A DNA stretch of 29,023 nucleotides from an uncultured Clostridia bacterium (GCA_934631985.1 CAKTYE010000031.1:1-29023), one strand, 5' to 3'; shown: positions 8,052 through 15,514, numbered from the stretch's first letter. The notes: generated by a model not told the origin, from the letters alone. Numbers and translations: made by a program.

Positions 8052-8080
8052 ATTATCGTGTAAAAGCCGCCAAAAGTCAA
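8052..8080 (-). promoter_or_regulatory. Sigma-A promoter for DUF512-der-plsY
   Basis: TTGACT (8080-8075), 17-base spacer, GATAAT (8057-8052) on the minus strand. It lies about 35 bases before the TTG start. Confidence 0.75.
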
Positions 8081-8130
8081 GGCACGGAAAAGGCATGCGA
8101 AGCGGTTTCCCCGCCGCCTGCAAAATATGG

Positions 8131-8159
8131 TTGCATTCCTTCCGCGAATATGGTATAAG
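8131..8159 (+). promoter_or_regulatory. Probable sigma-A promoter for the putative permease gene
   Basis: TTGCAT (8131-8136), 17-base spacer, TATAAG (8154-8159). The -10 is good, the -35 only partial. The start codon is 28 bases downstream. Confidence 0.5.
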
Positions 8160-8186
8160 GTAAGGCGTCACAAAGGAGGGAACGGC

Positions 8187-8966
8187 ATGCCCAGAGAGGT
8201 TTACAATTACATTTTGATGTTCTTTTGCAGCGCCGTGCTGGGGTGGCTGATGGAGGTCACCTGCAAGCTGATCCAGTTTCACCGCTTCATCAACCGCGGC
8301 TTTCTGCTGGGACCTTACTGCCCCATTTACGGCTTTGGTGCGGTGCTGGTCACGCTGTTGCTCTCCCGCTACGCCGATTCGGCGGTGACGGTATTCGTGC
8401 TTGCCATGGTAGTCTGCGGCACGCTGGAATATCTGACCAGCTACCTGATGGAAAAGCTGTTCCACGCCCGCTGGTGGGACTACAGCCAGAAAAAATTCAA
8501 CCTGAACGGGCGCGTCTGTGCAGACACGCTGATCCCCTTCGGCCTGCTGGGGCTGGGCATGGTCTATTTCGTCAAGCCCCTGCTGTTCGGCTGGTTTGAT
8601 CGGCTCTCTATGGGCTGGCTCATGGGCCTGAGCTGGGGCCTGATCGTCCTGTTCCTGACGGATACGGTGGTCAGCACCTGTGTGCTGGGCAAAATTCGTC
8701 ATGAAGCCACCATGGCAAAGGGCGACAGCACCGAGGCCATTACCAAGGCCGTGCGCGAATCGCTGGCCCGCAAGTCCGCACTGTTCCGCCGTCAGCTGCA
8801 TGCCTTCCCTGAGATGAAGCTCTACAACCGCGAATTGCAGCAGCGCCTGAAAACGCGCCGCAAAGAGCTTGAGGCCGATATGCAGGCCCGCCGGGACAAG
8901 TTTCTCAGCGAGATCGAGGCCGGAGAAAAGCGCATCCGTGAGGAGCTGAAGGCCAAGAAGCATTAA
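8187..8966 (+). CDS. Putative ABC transporter permease (CmpB-like, type IV family)
   Basis: This 259-residue protein belongs to the poorly understood 'putative ABC-transporter type IV' family of Firmicutes membrane proteins (CmpB-like, PF06541 type). About five membrane helices fill residues 5-190, with the conserved blocks FINRGFLLGPYCPIYGFG and ARWWDYSQKKFNLNGRVC. The last 70 residues form a charged helix, likely a cytosolic coiled coil (KTRRKELEADMQARRDKF). No ABC ATPase gene is next to it, so a transport role is only the family label. The ATG follows AAAGGAGGG. Upstream, a longer open frame is ignored because it lacks a ribosome site. Confidence 0.85.
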   Translation: MPREVYNYILMFFCSAVLGWLMEVTCKLIQFHRFINRGFLLGPYCPIYGFGAVLVTLLLSRYADSAVTVFVLAMVVCGTLEYLTSYLMEKLFHARWWDYSQKKFNLNGRVCADTLIPFGLLGLGMVYFVKPLLFGWFDRLSMGWLMGLSWGLIVLFLTDTVVSTCVLGKIRHEATMAKGDSTEAITKAVRESLARKSALFRRQLHAFPEMKLYNRELQQRLKTRRKELEADMQARRDKFLSEIEAGEKRIREELKAKKH

Positions 8967-8981
8967 GCATACAGCATCCGA

Positions 8982-9016
8982 AAAGGGAGACAGCACCCAG
9001 CGCGCTGTCTCCCTTT
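8982..9016. terminator. Bidirectional terminator between converging genes
   Basis: GGGAGACAGC pairs with GCTGTCTCCC (10 bp) with A-rich DNA on the left and T-rich on the right. It serves the permease gene (plus) and the bile salt hydrolase gene (minus), whose stop is 7 bases away. Confidence 0.85.
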
Positions 9017-9022
9017 GCTTTA

Positions 9023-10000
9023 TCAGTTTTGTGTGAAAATCGCCTGCTTCGTCAGCACCGGGTAACGAACCAGCGCCGTGCCATCCATGTCCTCATGGTG
9101 CATGTCCACCGCCGTGATCTGGCGATTGTCGTAGGTGGTGTAGTAATAAATGCCGCGGGTGGCGTTGCAGCAGCTTGTATAGAGGGTGATCTCATACTTG
9201 CCGTCCTTCAACTCGCAGCAGCCGCGCTGCTGCTCCACCGCACCGAGAATGTGGAAAAACTGGCTGACGCAGGAGGCTTCATCCGCTGCATCCGCCAGAG
9301 CGTTCATGCGCACGAACGCCGCCCGCACAAAGCGCGACTGTGAGGACAGATCCCCCGGCAGCCCCAGCCCGCCCAGTCCGCGGCTGTAGTCCGTCAGCGT
9401 CAGGCCGGGCGCGAAGGTGTTCTCCGGAGTGCGCGGCGACAGGGCGCGGAAGTTGTTCAGGTGGAACATTTGCAGCGGGAAGGGCGGATTGTTCGTCAGT
9501 ACGCCCACCGGATTCTCATACACATGCAGGCCGTCCGCCGTGGCCTCCACCGTAATGGCCCCCGTCTTGTCCGCCATAAGCCAGTGCAGCTGGGCCAGCG
9601 GGAGTTGGGCGCTGTAGGGGACGTTCACCAGGTTCATCCGTCCCAGCAGTTCCCGTGCTTCCGCCAGGCTGGCGCACTGTCCCAGCAGCCACGGGATCAG
9701 CTCAAACTGCGCCACATTGTCCTTGCCCGCCGTCTCCGGCTGATACACCGCATTGCCCACGAAGTTTAGTCCAGCAATGCCCAGCCCCTTTTCATTGATC
9801 GCGTCGTAATACAGCGGATAGTCATCCGTCACATACGCCATGCCCAAGATCGCATAGTGCGACGGCAGCTCCGGCAGCTTGCGGAAATGGAAGGGATAAT
9901 TCCGCGGGGTGAACGTCACCTCGTCCCCATAGGAAAATTCATAGTCCAGATTACGTCCGAAATAAAAGTCCTTCCCGGCGAAGGTTGCAGCAGTACACAT
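9023..10000 (-). CDS. bsh: Bile salt hydrolase (choloylglycine hydrolase family)
   Basis: This 325-residue Ntn hydrolase cleaves the glycine or taurine from conjugated bile acids. Removal of Met1 exposes the nucleophile Cys2; other catalytic residues are in place: Arg16 and Asp19 (FGRNLDYEFSYGDEVTF), Asn79 (NEKGLGIAGLNF), Asn170 (VGVLTNNPPF) and Arg223 (SQSRFVRAAF). Asn79 matches Asn82 of the Clostridium perfringens enzyme; penicillin V acylases usually have Tyr there, which argues for bile salt activity. The long C-terminal block YTSCCNATRGIYYYTTYDN is also strongly BSH-like. There is no signal peptide, so it is cytosolic. The ATG follows GGGAGGAAG. It is a single-gene unit ending at the shared terminator, and the best pointer to a gut habitat. 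Confidence 0.93.
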   Translation of the reverse strand: MCTAATFAGKDFYFGRNLDYEFSYGDEVTFTPRNYPFHFRKLPELPSHYAILGMAYVTDDYPLYYDAINEKGLGIAGLNFVGNAVYQPETAGKDNVAQFELIPWLLGQCASLAEARELLGRMNLVNVPYSAQLPLAQLHWLMADKTGAITVEATADGLHVYENPVGVLTNNPPFPLQMFHLNNFRALSPRTPENTFAPGLTLTDYSRGLGGLGLPGDLSSQSRFVRAAFVRMNALADAADEASCVSQFFHILGAVEQQRGCCELKDGKYEITLYTSCCNATRGIYYYTTYDNRQITAVDMHHEDMDGTALVRYPVLTKQAIFTQN

Positions 10001-10113
10001 GTTTCTTCCTCCCTGCGGCGGTATTCAGCCCCCCGCGCTTTTGTTATGTGCAGCATAGCGCGGCAATATAAAGCCAATGTGAAGATTTTTCGGACATTCG
10101 TCCCGTTGGTGTC

Positions 10114-10527
10114 TTACACCGCTGTGCCGTCCGCTTCCCGCAGGATGCTGAACACTACGCTGCCCTCCGCAGCTCGCCCCTGTACGGACAGCACATAGTC
10201 CCCGGTCTCCCCCACCGTTACGGTAAAGCAGCCCGTATCCGCGCCGTTTCCTGTATAAATGGGCGACACGCCCGTCTGACCGATGCGCACATCCAGCCGT
10301 CCGCCTTTGCGGTCGATAGCCACCTGCACGCTGTCCCCCGCTGACAGGGCGTAGGTATGCGTTAGCTGGGTGTTCAGCCTGTCAAAGGTCAGCTCATAGC
10401 GATCCTCATTGCTGACGCTGCTGTACACGGAGCCGCTGCGATGCGCTCCCTGATAAACGCCCACGGCAATGCCCGCGCAGGCCACCACCGCAAGCAGCAC
10501 GATCAGCAGTCTGCGCTGCTTCCCCAT
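10114..10527 (-). CDS. Small membrane-anchored protein of unknown function
   Basis: I do not recognise this 137-residue protein. It starts with MGKQRRLLIVLLAVVACAGI, one N-terminal membrane anchor (about 6-25), and the rest is predicted to lie outside the cell. The exported part is rich in beta-type sequence (YELTFDRLNTQLTHTYALS, GDYVLSVQG), like small beta-sandwich domains. Its start overlaps the end of the upstream flavodoxin-like gene by 25 bases, so the two are co-translated. The cysteine at residue 17 could suggest a lipoprotein, but a proper lipobox is not clear. No function is assigned. Confidence 0.75.
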   Translation of the reverse strand: MGKQRRLLIVLLAVVACAGIAVGVYQGAHRSGSVYSSVSNEDRYELTFDRLNTQLTHTYALSAGDSVQVAIDRKGGRLDVRIGQTGVSPIYTGNGADTGCFTVTVGETGDYVLSVQGRAAEGSVVFSILREADGTAV

Positions 10528-11453
10528 GCTTCCGTCCTCCCCTCCTCCAGCACGGTTTCAAACCTGCCCACATGATTGCGAATGCTGCGGAAGCCCGTGC
10601 GATGCAGCCGCAGCAACGCATCCATCTCGTCCGCGACCTCTGTGAAGCTGCTTTTCATGTGATGCACCAGCACATAGTCCGCTTCCCGAATTTTCCCGCG
10701 TCCCGCACGGCAGAAGGTTTTCACCGGGGCCGCCAGGTCAAACACCCAAATGGGCGCGCAGATCGTCACATGGTCATAGGCGCTTACATCCACAGGCAGG
10801 GGTGCGATCGGCATTTCCCAATGATGCATGCCGAAGCGTCCGCACCACCAGAAGCCGGGCGTTCCCGCGGTCCGCTCCGTGGCCTTTATCTCCAGCAGCT
10901 GCGCGCCAGTGACGTTCGCCGTTTCGCAGGCGATCCGCTTCACATAGCCCATGCGGGAGAAGTACGCCACCAGCAGCCGCTCATTCGTGCCGATGTTGGG
11001 ATAGTCTTTCTCCGAAGCCTGAAAATGCTCCTGCTGCCAGAACACCCAGCAGGCATAGCCCGTCGCCGCCTGCGCCAGCCCGAACAGGAAATACAGCGTA
11101 GACATGACGTTCAGCGGGAACATATAAAACTGGATGCAGATCCACAGCATCAGCGTCACACCGAAAATGCCGCCGCACAAAATGCCCGCCCGTTTGCGGG
11201 CCAGCAGCAGCCCGGCCGCCGTCAGGTTGGTCAGGCCATTGACGGTCAGCAGCGCCCAGCCGGAAAAGGTGAAATCCTGAAACACAACCTCCGCAAAGGG
11301 CAGCTTTTGAAAAAACGGCAGCATTGCGTCCATGCCCAGCGCCTTGCCCGAGGGGTCCGCCAGCATGCAGGCCGCGCCGCCCACCGCCCCAATGCCAATG
11401 AACAGCGTCCAGAAGATCAACCACCGCCGCGCTGTTTCGTATCTTGATCTCAT
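10503..11453 (-). CDS. Membrane protein with C-terminal flavodoxin-like domain
   Basis: This 316-residue protein joins two parts. Residues about 10-145 hold four hydrophobic helices (for example LIFWTLFIGIGAVGGAA and ILCGGIFGVTLMLWICI). From about 155 there is a flavodoxin-like fold: NERLLVAYFSRMGYVKRIA is the first strand and FMN phosphate loop, and VTICAPIWVFDLAAPVKTF is the typical flavin-side segment before the fourth helix. Binding of FMN is inferred; the phosphate loop has one Ser but not the usual TGNT pattern. The start at 11453 follows GAGGAAAG. A promoter lies at 11495-11523. Its stop overlaps the next gene. A membrane-tethered flavodoxin might pass electrons at the membrane; this is not shown. 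Confidence 0.75.
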   Translation of the reverse strand: MRSRYETARRWLIFWTLFIGIGAVGGAACMLADPSGKALGMDAMLPFFQKLPFAEVVFQDFTFSGWALLTVNGLTNLTAAGLLLARKRAGILCGGIFGVTLMLWICIQFYMFPLNVMSTLYFLFGLAQAATGYACWVFWQQEHFQASEKDYPNIGTNERLLVAYFSRMGYVKRIACETANVTGAQLLEIKATERTAGTPGFWWCGRFGMHHWEMPIAPLPVDVSAYDHVTICAPIWVFDLAAPVKTFCRAGRGKIREADYVLVHHMKSSFTEVADEMDALLRLHRTGFRSIRNHVGRFETVLEEGRTEAWGSSADC

Positions 11454-11494
11454 CCTGCTTTCCTCGTTTCCCTTTTTCCCATTTTGCGGCTTTT

Positions 11495-11523
11495 ATCATA
11501 CGGCTTCGTGAAATGACTGTCAA
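11495..11523 (-). promoter_or_regulatory. Sigma-A promoter for the flavodoxin-like membrane gene
   Basis: TTGACA (11523-11518), 17-base spacer, TATGAT (11500-11495) on the minus strand, about 40 bases before the start codon. Confidence 0.8.
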
Positions 11524-11549
11524 CACGCCCCGCGTTAAAGTTTCATGAG

Positions 11550-11590
11550 AAAAACAAAGGAGCGGGTGCCGCTTTCCGCGCACTCGCTCC
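11550..11590 (-). terminator. Terminator after the cupin gene
   Basis: On the minus strand GGAGCGAGTGC pairs with GCACCCGCTCC (one mismatch), followed by TTTGTTTTT. It is 15 bases past the cupin stop. Confidence 0.85.
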
Positions 11591-11605
11591 TTTAACCTGG
11601 TCTGT

Positions 11606-11947
11606 TTACTTCTTCAAGGGGAAAACAACAGTCAGCAGCCACTTGAAGGGTTCCTTGGCATATACCGCGTGGGGCTTATTAGCGGGCATCACCAGGGTCT
11701 CCCCAGCCTTCACCTCATGCTTCACACCGTTCACCGTGTACTCGCCGACACCCTCCAGCACATACACCATGGCGTCGCCAATGGATTCATGGGTGCTGAT
11801 CTCCTCTCCCTTGTCAAAGGCGAACAGCGTCACGCTAACATACTCGTTCTGGGCCAGCGTCTTGCTGACCACCTGTCCGGGCTGGATCGCTACCTGATCC
11901 GCCAGCTTCATGACCTTTTCATGCTCGATATTCTTGATATAAGCCAT
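11606..11947 (-). CDS. Small single-domain cupin protein
   Basis: This 113-residue protein is one cupin beta-barrel. The first cupin motif region is GEEISTHESIGDAMVYVLEGVGEY (H53 and E54 and later E65 are candidate metal ligands; the usual second histidine is replaced). The second motif is GETLVMPANKPHAVYA with His93. So metal binding is possible with an incomplete HxH pair. Proteins of this size are common in Clostridia and their substrates are mostly unknown. The ATG follows AAAGGAAGC. It is flanked by its own terminator; a TATACT box lies at 12006-12011 but no good -35 is seen. Confidence 0.88.
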   Translation of the reverse strand: MAYIKNIEHEKVMKLADQVAIQPGQVVSKTLAQNEYVSVTLFAFDKGEEISTHESIGDAMVYVLEGVGEYTVNGVKHEVKAGETLVMPANKPHAVYAKEPFKWLLTVVFPLKK

Positions 11948-12057
11948 TTGGATTGCTTCCTTTCCGTCCTGCTGCGCACCGGCGCCTGTTTCATCTTACA
12001 AGTTTAGTATACGCCTTTCTGCCGGAAAAACACGTTGTTTTGCCAACAAATTTCCTG

Positions 12058-12712
12058 TCAATTCCAATTTTTGCCGCAGCAGTTTTTATATTTCTTGCCG
12101 CTGCCGCAGGGGCAGGGCTCGTTTCGACCGATCTTAATTGCAGCGCGCCGGGGCATGTCGCGCGTAATATCCACCAGGTCAGGCTGCTGCACCTCTATGG
12201 GAGACAGCTTATTGCTTCCCGAAATAAGCTCATGCGGCGTCCAGCTGTAATTCACCGCAAGGCGGCTGTTGTTCCAACTGCCTTGGCCGATCTCAAGAAA
12301 AGCGCCGCTGCGCACTCAGCCTCGCACTTTTCTTCCGTAAGTCATCTCAACTTGCGCTCCTGCACTATCGAAGCCAGTAGCAGCACGGCCTTCACATCCA
12401 GGCGGTTGATACGCACCTGCGAAACGCGCACCATGCTCTGCCCCACATAGGCAACCAGTTCGTCCTTGCCCATTTTGCGCAGCTTGCCCGTACGAAGAAG
12501 TTCCGTTTCATCGTGCTTCTCCGACATATGCAGTCCCCAGAGGGGCAACTCCTCCAGGCCAAGATTCGCCTGCACTACCATTTTCAGGATCGTATCCCGC
12601 CGAAGCCGCGCAACCAGCTCCTCATACGTCTAGAAAACGTCTGGCCCCTTCTTCATGGCATAGGTGTGAACCTTGATCTTCCATGTATTCTCTATCTGCT
12701 TCGTTGCTGTGT
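12058..12712 (-). pseudogene. Decayed gene for a SEC-C motif protein
   Basis: A once continuous minus-strand gene appears broken here. From about 12712 one frame reads KQIENTWKIKVHTYAMKK, meets TAG at 12630-12632, continues TYEELVARLRRDTILKMVV and on to QERKLR, meets TGA at 12342-12344, and continues LTEEKCEAECAAALFL. Near 12297 the coding sense moves to another frame, which ends with the zinc-binding SEC-C motif GRNEPCPCGSGKKYKNCCGK and a TGA at 12058. Two in-frame stops plus one frameshift argue for a pseudogene. The intact SEC-C piece (12058-12315, GTG start possible) could still be made as a short protein. The exact 5' end is unclear. Confidence 0.6.
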
Positions 12713-13840
12713 CTACTGCTGCATGCCGCGCTTGATCCGCTGCCAGTATGCCGTCTTTGTGTCCGCTGCGTCTTCCGCGTCCGTCTCGATGAGTACGCCC
12801 GTCTCGTCACGCTGCTTTTCCCATCCATCGGCAGCTTGCAGCGGTATCCGCTTCCAGTTGGCTGCTGCATCCGCCATCACGCAGGGATGGTTTTCCGCCG
12901 TCCGTCCTGCCGACCACACCAGCATCCCCAGTTGGTCGCACAGCTCCAGCAGCGTCGGCATGCAGGCCGCCTGCTCCACGCAAATGGCGTTGAAGCCCAG
13001 CGTCTTCATCCACTGCACATCTGCTGTCAGTCCTGCAAGCGACCTGTCCATTCCGTGCCAGGTCACGCCCTGCAAAGACAGCCGCTTGCCGTTCAGCAGG
13101 AAATGCCCGTCCTCGCTGATCGCTTCCCGGAAGCCCACCCGATCGATCAGGTCGTCCGCAGGCGTACCCTCCTGCCACAGCACCGTCTCCACCTTATACA
13201 GCGTCGAGTGCGTCGGAGACCAGGGCTTCACCTGGCCCAGCGGCAGCTCGCCCTTTAGGGTCAGTACCCCGTGGGGCGGCAGCTGCTTGCCCTTCCAGCG
13301 GCGTTCGCTGCCCGCCAAATGGGTCTCCACGTCGATGGTCTGCGCCTCATCGCTCAGGCTGACCACCTCCACCTGAACCGCCGTACGCCACAGCCGTCCC
13401 TGCCGCTGCGGCGTCACACGCACCGCACGGATCCATGCGCTGCCAAGCTGCTCCACCGTCACCGCGCCCGTCAGGCCGCCGATTGCGCCCTGTGCATCCA
13501 CCGCAACGGTCAGCGTATGCTGCCCCCATTCCAAATCCTCTGCCACACAGGCAAAGGGCGTGTTTGGCCGAGCCTCCCGGGCCAGCTCCTGCCCATCCAG
13601 GCAGACCCGCGCTGCACCGCTGACGCCCTCAAATACAAAGCGCACATTGCCAGCCAGCGTCACTTCCTTTGTATAAACGCCTGCGCCGCGATAGTCCGTC
13701 AGCCGCGGATGCCGCGCCCACGGGCCGGGGACGTGCAGCAGCACGCTTTCCTCCCCCAGCACCTCGGGCGCATCAAAGCGCCACAGCGCCGTTGGTTCGC
13801 AGGTTTTGCGCAGGGTGTGTGCCGTAAACAGTCGTTCCAT
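12713..13840 (-). CDS. Glycoside hydrolase family 2-like protein lacking the catalytic half
   Basis: This 375-residue protein has the N-terminal architecture of family 2 glycosidases (beta-galactosidase or beta-glucuronidase type): a jelly-roll sugar-binding domain (about 1-150, with YRGAGVYTKEVTL and FEGVSGAARVCLDGQEL), an immunoglobulin-like domain (150-245), and the start of the TIM barrel (VGFREAISEDGHFLLNGKRL, then LQGVTWHG and TLGFNAI). Family members continue for at least 200 more residues with the acid/base NE pair and the nucleophile Glu; here the chain ends after QRIKRGMQQ. It is either truncated or a non-catalytic sugar binder. The ATG at 13840 fits the AAGAGG site better than the one 9 bases upstream. 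A decayed SEC-C gene follows directly, suggesting local decay. Confidence 0.75.
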   Translation of the reverse strand: MERLFTAHTLRKTCEPTALWRFDAPEVLGEESVLLHVPGPWARHPRLTDYRGAGVYTKEVTLAGNVRFVFEGVSGAARVCLDGQELAREARPNTPFACVAEDLEWGQHTLTVAVDAQGAIGGLTGAVTVEQLGSAWIRAVRVTPQRQGRLWRTAVQVEVVSLSDEAQTIDVETHLAGSERRWKGKQLPPHGVLTLKGELPLGQVKPWSPTHSTLYKVETVLWQEGTPADDLIDRVGFREAISEDGHFLLNGKRLSLQGVTWHGMDRSLAGLTADVQWMKTLGFNAICVEQAACMPTLLELCDQLGMLVWSAGRTAENHPCVMADAAANWKRIPLQAADGWEKQRDETGVLIETDAEDAADTKTAYWQRIKRGMQQ

Positions 13841-13898
13841 ATGAAGCATGCCTCTTTTCTGCCGCGCAGAGCCGCCTTGCTCTGCACTGCTGTCTCAA

Positions 13899-13927
13899 AG
13901 TATAAACGATGCTTCTCCGCTTGGCAA
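13899..13927 (-). promoter_or_regulatory. Sigma-A promoter for the GH2-like gene
   Basis: TTGCCA (13927-13922), 17-base spacer, TATACT (13904-13899) on the minus strand. It is back to back with the plus promoter at 13942-13970, the two -35 boxes being 14 bases apart. Confidence 0.75.
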
Positions 13928-13941
13928 GCCTTTTCCATCAC

Positions 13942-13970
13942 TTGCGCGACCCCGGCGCTTGTGCTATGAT
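13942..13970 (+). promoter_or_regulatory. Sigma-A promoter for the histidine phosphatase gene
   Basis: TTGCGC (13942-13947), 17-base spacer, TATGAT (13965-13970) preceded by TGC, an extended -10. The start codon is 35 bases downstream. Confidence 0.7.
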
Positions 13971-14005
13971 GCTACATGGGACGATTCTGCAAAAGAGGTG
14001 GCGTT

Positions 14006-14647
14006 ATGGGAACCCTTCTGCTTCTCCGCCATGGGGAAAGCGGCGCAAACCAGCAGGGCATTTTTACCGGGCAGCTGGACTATGATCTGACGGCGCTGGG
14101 GTATGCACAGGCACGGTGCGCAGCCCGCTTTATCCTTGCCAATTATCAGGTGGACTCGCTCTACGCCAGCAGCTTACAGCGGGCCGTTCACACGGCGCAG
14201 CCCCTGTCCTCCGCGCTGAAGCTGCCCATTACGCTGACCCCCGCCTTTCGCGAGATCAATGCTGGCAGTTGGCAGGGGCGGCGCTTCACGGAGCTTGCAG
14301 CCCGGGACGCGGCAGCCTACGATGTGTGGCGGCATGACATTGGGCGCTGCGTCTGTCCACAGGGCGAAAGCGTCGCGCAGGTCGCAGCGCGCGTCCTTTC
14401 CGCCTTTCAGTCTTTGGCGGAAAAGCATGCAGCAGAGACCATTGCCATCGCCACCCATGCCACGCCCATCCGCGCGCTGATCTGCGTCCTGTCCGGGCAT
14501 GCACTTTCGGATATGCAGCGTGTTCCCTGGACACGGAACGCCTCGCTGACGGAGATTCATTATACAGACGGTACATTCACCCTCGGACGAATCAGCGTGG
14601 ACGATTACCTTGCAGGCATGGAGACGGCCCTGCCGCGGGAAGCATAA
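14006..14647 (+). CDS. Histidine phosphatase family protein
   Basis: This 213-residue protein is a branch of the phosphoglycerate mutase-like phosphatases. LLLLRHGES at the N-terminus holds the catalytic His; YASSLQRAVHTAQPL and FREINAGSWQGRRFTEL are the usual second and third blocks; ATHATPIRALIC holds the second catalytic His. The substrate cannot be told: relatives include CobC (alpha-ribazole phosphatase), sugar phosphatases and broad phosphatases, and no cobalamin genes are nearby. The ATG at 14006 follows AAAGAGGTGG; an upstream in-frame ATG at 13976 lies only 6 bases past the -10 box and is not used. It is a single-gene unit. Confidence 0.9.
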   Translation: MGTLLLLRHGESGANQQGIFTGQLDYDLTALGYAQARCAARFILANYQVDSLYASSLQRAVHTAQPLSSALKLPITLTPAFREINAGSWQGRRFTELAARDAAAYDVWRHDIGRCVCPQGESVAQVAARVLSAFQSLAEKHAAETIAIATHATPIRALICVLSGHALSDMQRVPWTRNASLTEIHYTDGTFTLGRISVDDYLAGMETALPREA

Positions 14648-14660
14648 GCTTATCCAAAAT

Positions 14661-14712
14661 ATAAAAAGCGCAGCTGTCCTCCTGCCTGTTCGGCAAGCGA
14701 CAGCCGCGCTTC
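14661..14712. terminator. Bidirectional terminator
   Basis: GCGCAGCTGTC pairs with GACAGCCGCGC around an inner TGCC-GGCA hairpin, with TTTTT on the minus side and TTCTT on the plus side. It serves the phosphatase gene (plus) and the secreted-protein gene (minus). Confidence 0.8.
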
Positions 14713-14729
14713 TTACATGCTTGTGGAAA

Positions 14730-15212
14730 TTACTCCGTCACCGCAGTCAGGGTCGCCATGATCTGGTCAGCCACCGTCACATCGGCTTCATCCGCCATGG
14801 TGAACATGAACTGATACACGCGGTTGTCCGCGCCCATGACCAGCACGCCATAGACCTTCTGCTCATCCTGAACCGTATTAAAAGCCAACACGTCCATGCC
14901 GTTCAGGGTGGTTGCGGCGAGGTTGTAGCCTTCCTGGGTCTCCAGCTCGGCCTTCACTTCTTCCAGAGTCGCATCCTCGATGCCGGGATAGTAGACCATC
15001 ATGGTGAAGGACTGGTCCTCGCGGGTCGCGACAAACAGGACGCCGCCCTCATACTGCTCATCAGAGACTTCCTGGGCGATCAGATCCTCGGGCAGGGTGA
15101 AGCTCAGCTGGGCTTCCTCCAGCACCAGGGTGCCGTCGTCGGATTCCGCCAGCGCGGAGACGCTCAGCAGCATGACAAGGGTCATCAGCAGGGCAACAAG
15201 TTTCTTGGTCAT
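14730..15212 (-). CDS. Secreted protein of unknown function
   Basis: This 160-residue protein begins with a clear signal peptide (MTKKLVALLMTLVMLLSVSA, cleavage likely after ALA at 20-22), so the mature part of about 138 residues is outside the membrane. The mature sequence is acidic and alternates short strands and helices (TLVLEEAQLSFTLPEDL, QSFTMMVYYPGIEDATLEE), like the small exported domains common in gut Clostridia. No catalytic motif or lipobox is visible. The ATG follows AGGAGG with a 9-base gap. It has a strong promoter (15261-15289), a palindrome just upstream of it, and its own terminator. The family is not recognised. Confidence 0.85.
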   Translation of the reverse strand: MTKKLVALLMTLVMLLSVSALAESDDGTLVLEEAQLSFTLPEDLIAQEVSDEQYEGGVLFVATREDQSFTMMVYYPGIEDATLEEVKAELETQEGYNLAATTLNGMDVLAFNTVQDEQKVYGVLVMGADNRVYQFMFTMADEADVTVADQIMATLTAVTE

Positions 15213-15260
15213 TTGGATTCATCCTCCTAAAAATAAGTGTAAGTGGGGTTCCCGGTCACA

Positions 15261-15289
15261 AGGATACCAACGCGCCCCTGTCCTGTCAA
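15261..15289 (-). promoter_or_regulatory. Sigma-A promoter for the secreted-protein gene
   Basis: TTGACA (15289-15284), 17-base spacer, TATCCT (15266-15261) on the minus strand. The 330-base gap it lies in also holds the palindrome at 15291-15306 and the weaker plus promoter at 15486-15514; I see no gene there. Confidence 0.75.
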
Positions 15290-15290
15290 G

Positions 15291-15306
15291 CTGTACCAAA
15301 GTACAG
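15291..15306. promoter_or_regulatory. Palindrome next to the -35 box, operator candidate
   Basis: CTGTAC-CAAA-GTACAG is a perfect inverted repeat 1 base upstream of the -35 of the secreted-protein promoter. The place suits an activator or repressor site. Its TGTAC half-sites resemble those in the padR promoter (21931-21970). Confidence 0.4.
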
Positions 15307-15485
15307 GTATAAAGCGCTGTATCCCGCCTTTTTTTGCCCGTAAAAACTGCTTTCACGCCGCATTCCGCCATTTTTCGCGGTTTCCGGCATCGTGTATACC
15401 GCTTTACCTTTTATCCTTCCATAGCTTTTCCTTTTTGCCCAAAATGCCAGCATTGTGGCATTGCAACAAAACGAATATCTGTCCC

Positions 15486-15514
15486 TTTTCTTTTGCCCGG
15501 CTTTCGTATATACT
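15486..15514 (+). promoter_or_regulatory. Possible promoter for the radical-SAM-like gene
   Basis: TATACT (15509-15514) is a good -10; TTTTCT at 15486-15491 is a poor -35 at 17 bases. The start codon is 30 bases downstream. Confidence 0.4.

Noticed and set aside
8019..8996. N-terminal extension of the DUF512 frame to 761 residues
   Set aside because: The added part is the antisense of the well-supported permease gene on the plus strand and lies beyond the promoter; the TTG at 8018 with a ribosome site gives the family start.
12622..12870. 82-residue minus-strand frame across the GH2 end
   Set aside because: It overlaps the recognised GH2-like frame and has no ribosome site or family match; its last part overlaps the SEC-C remnant in another frame.
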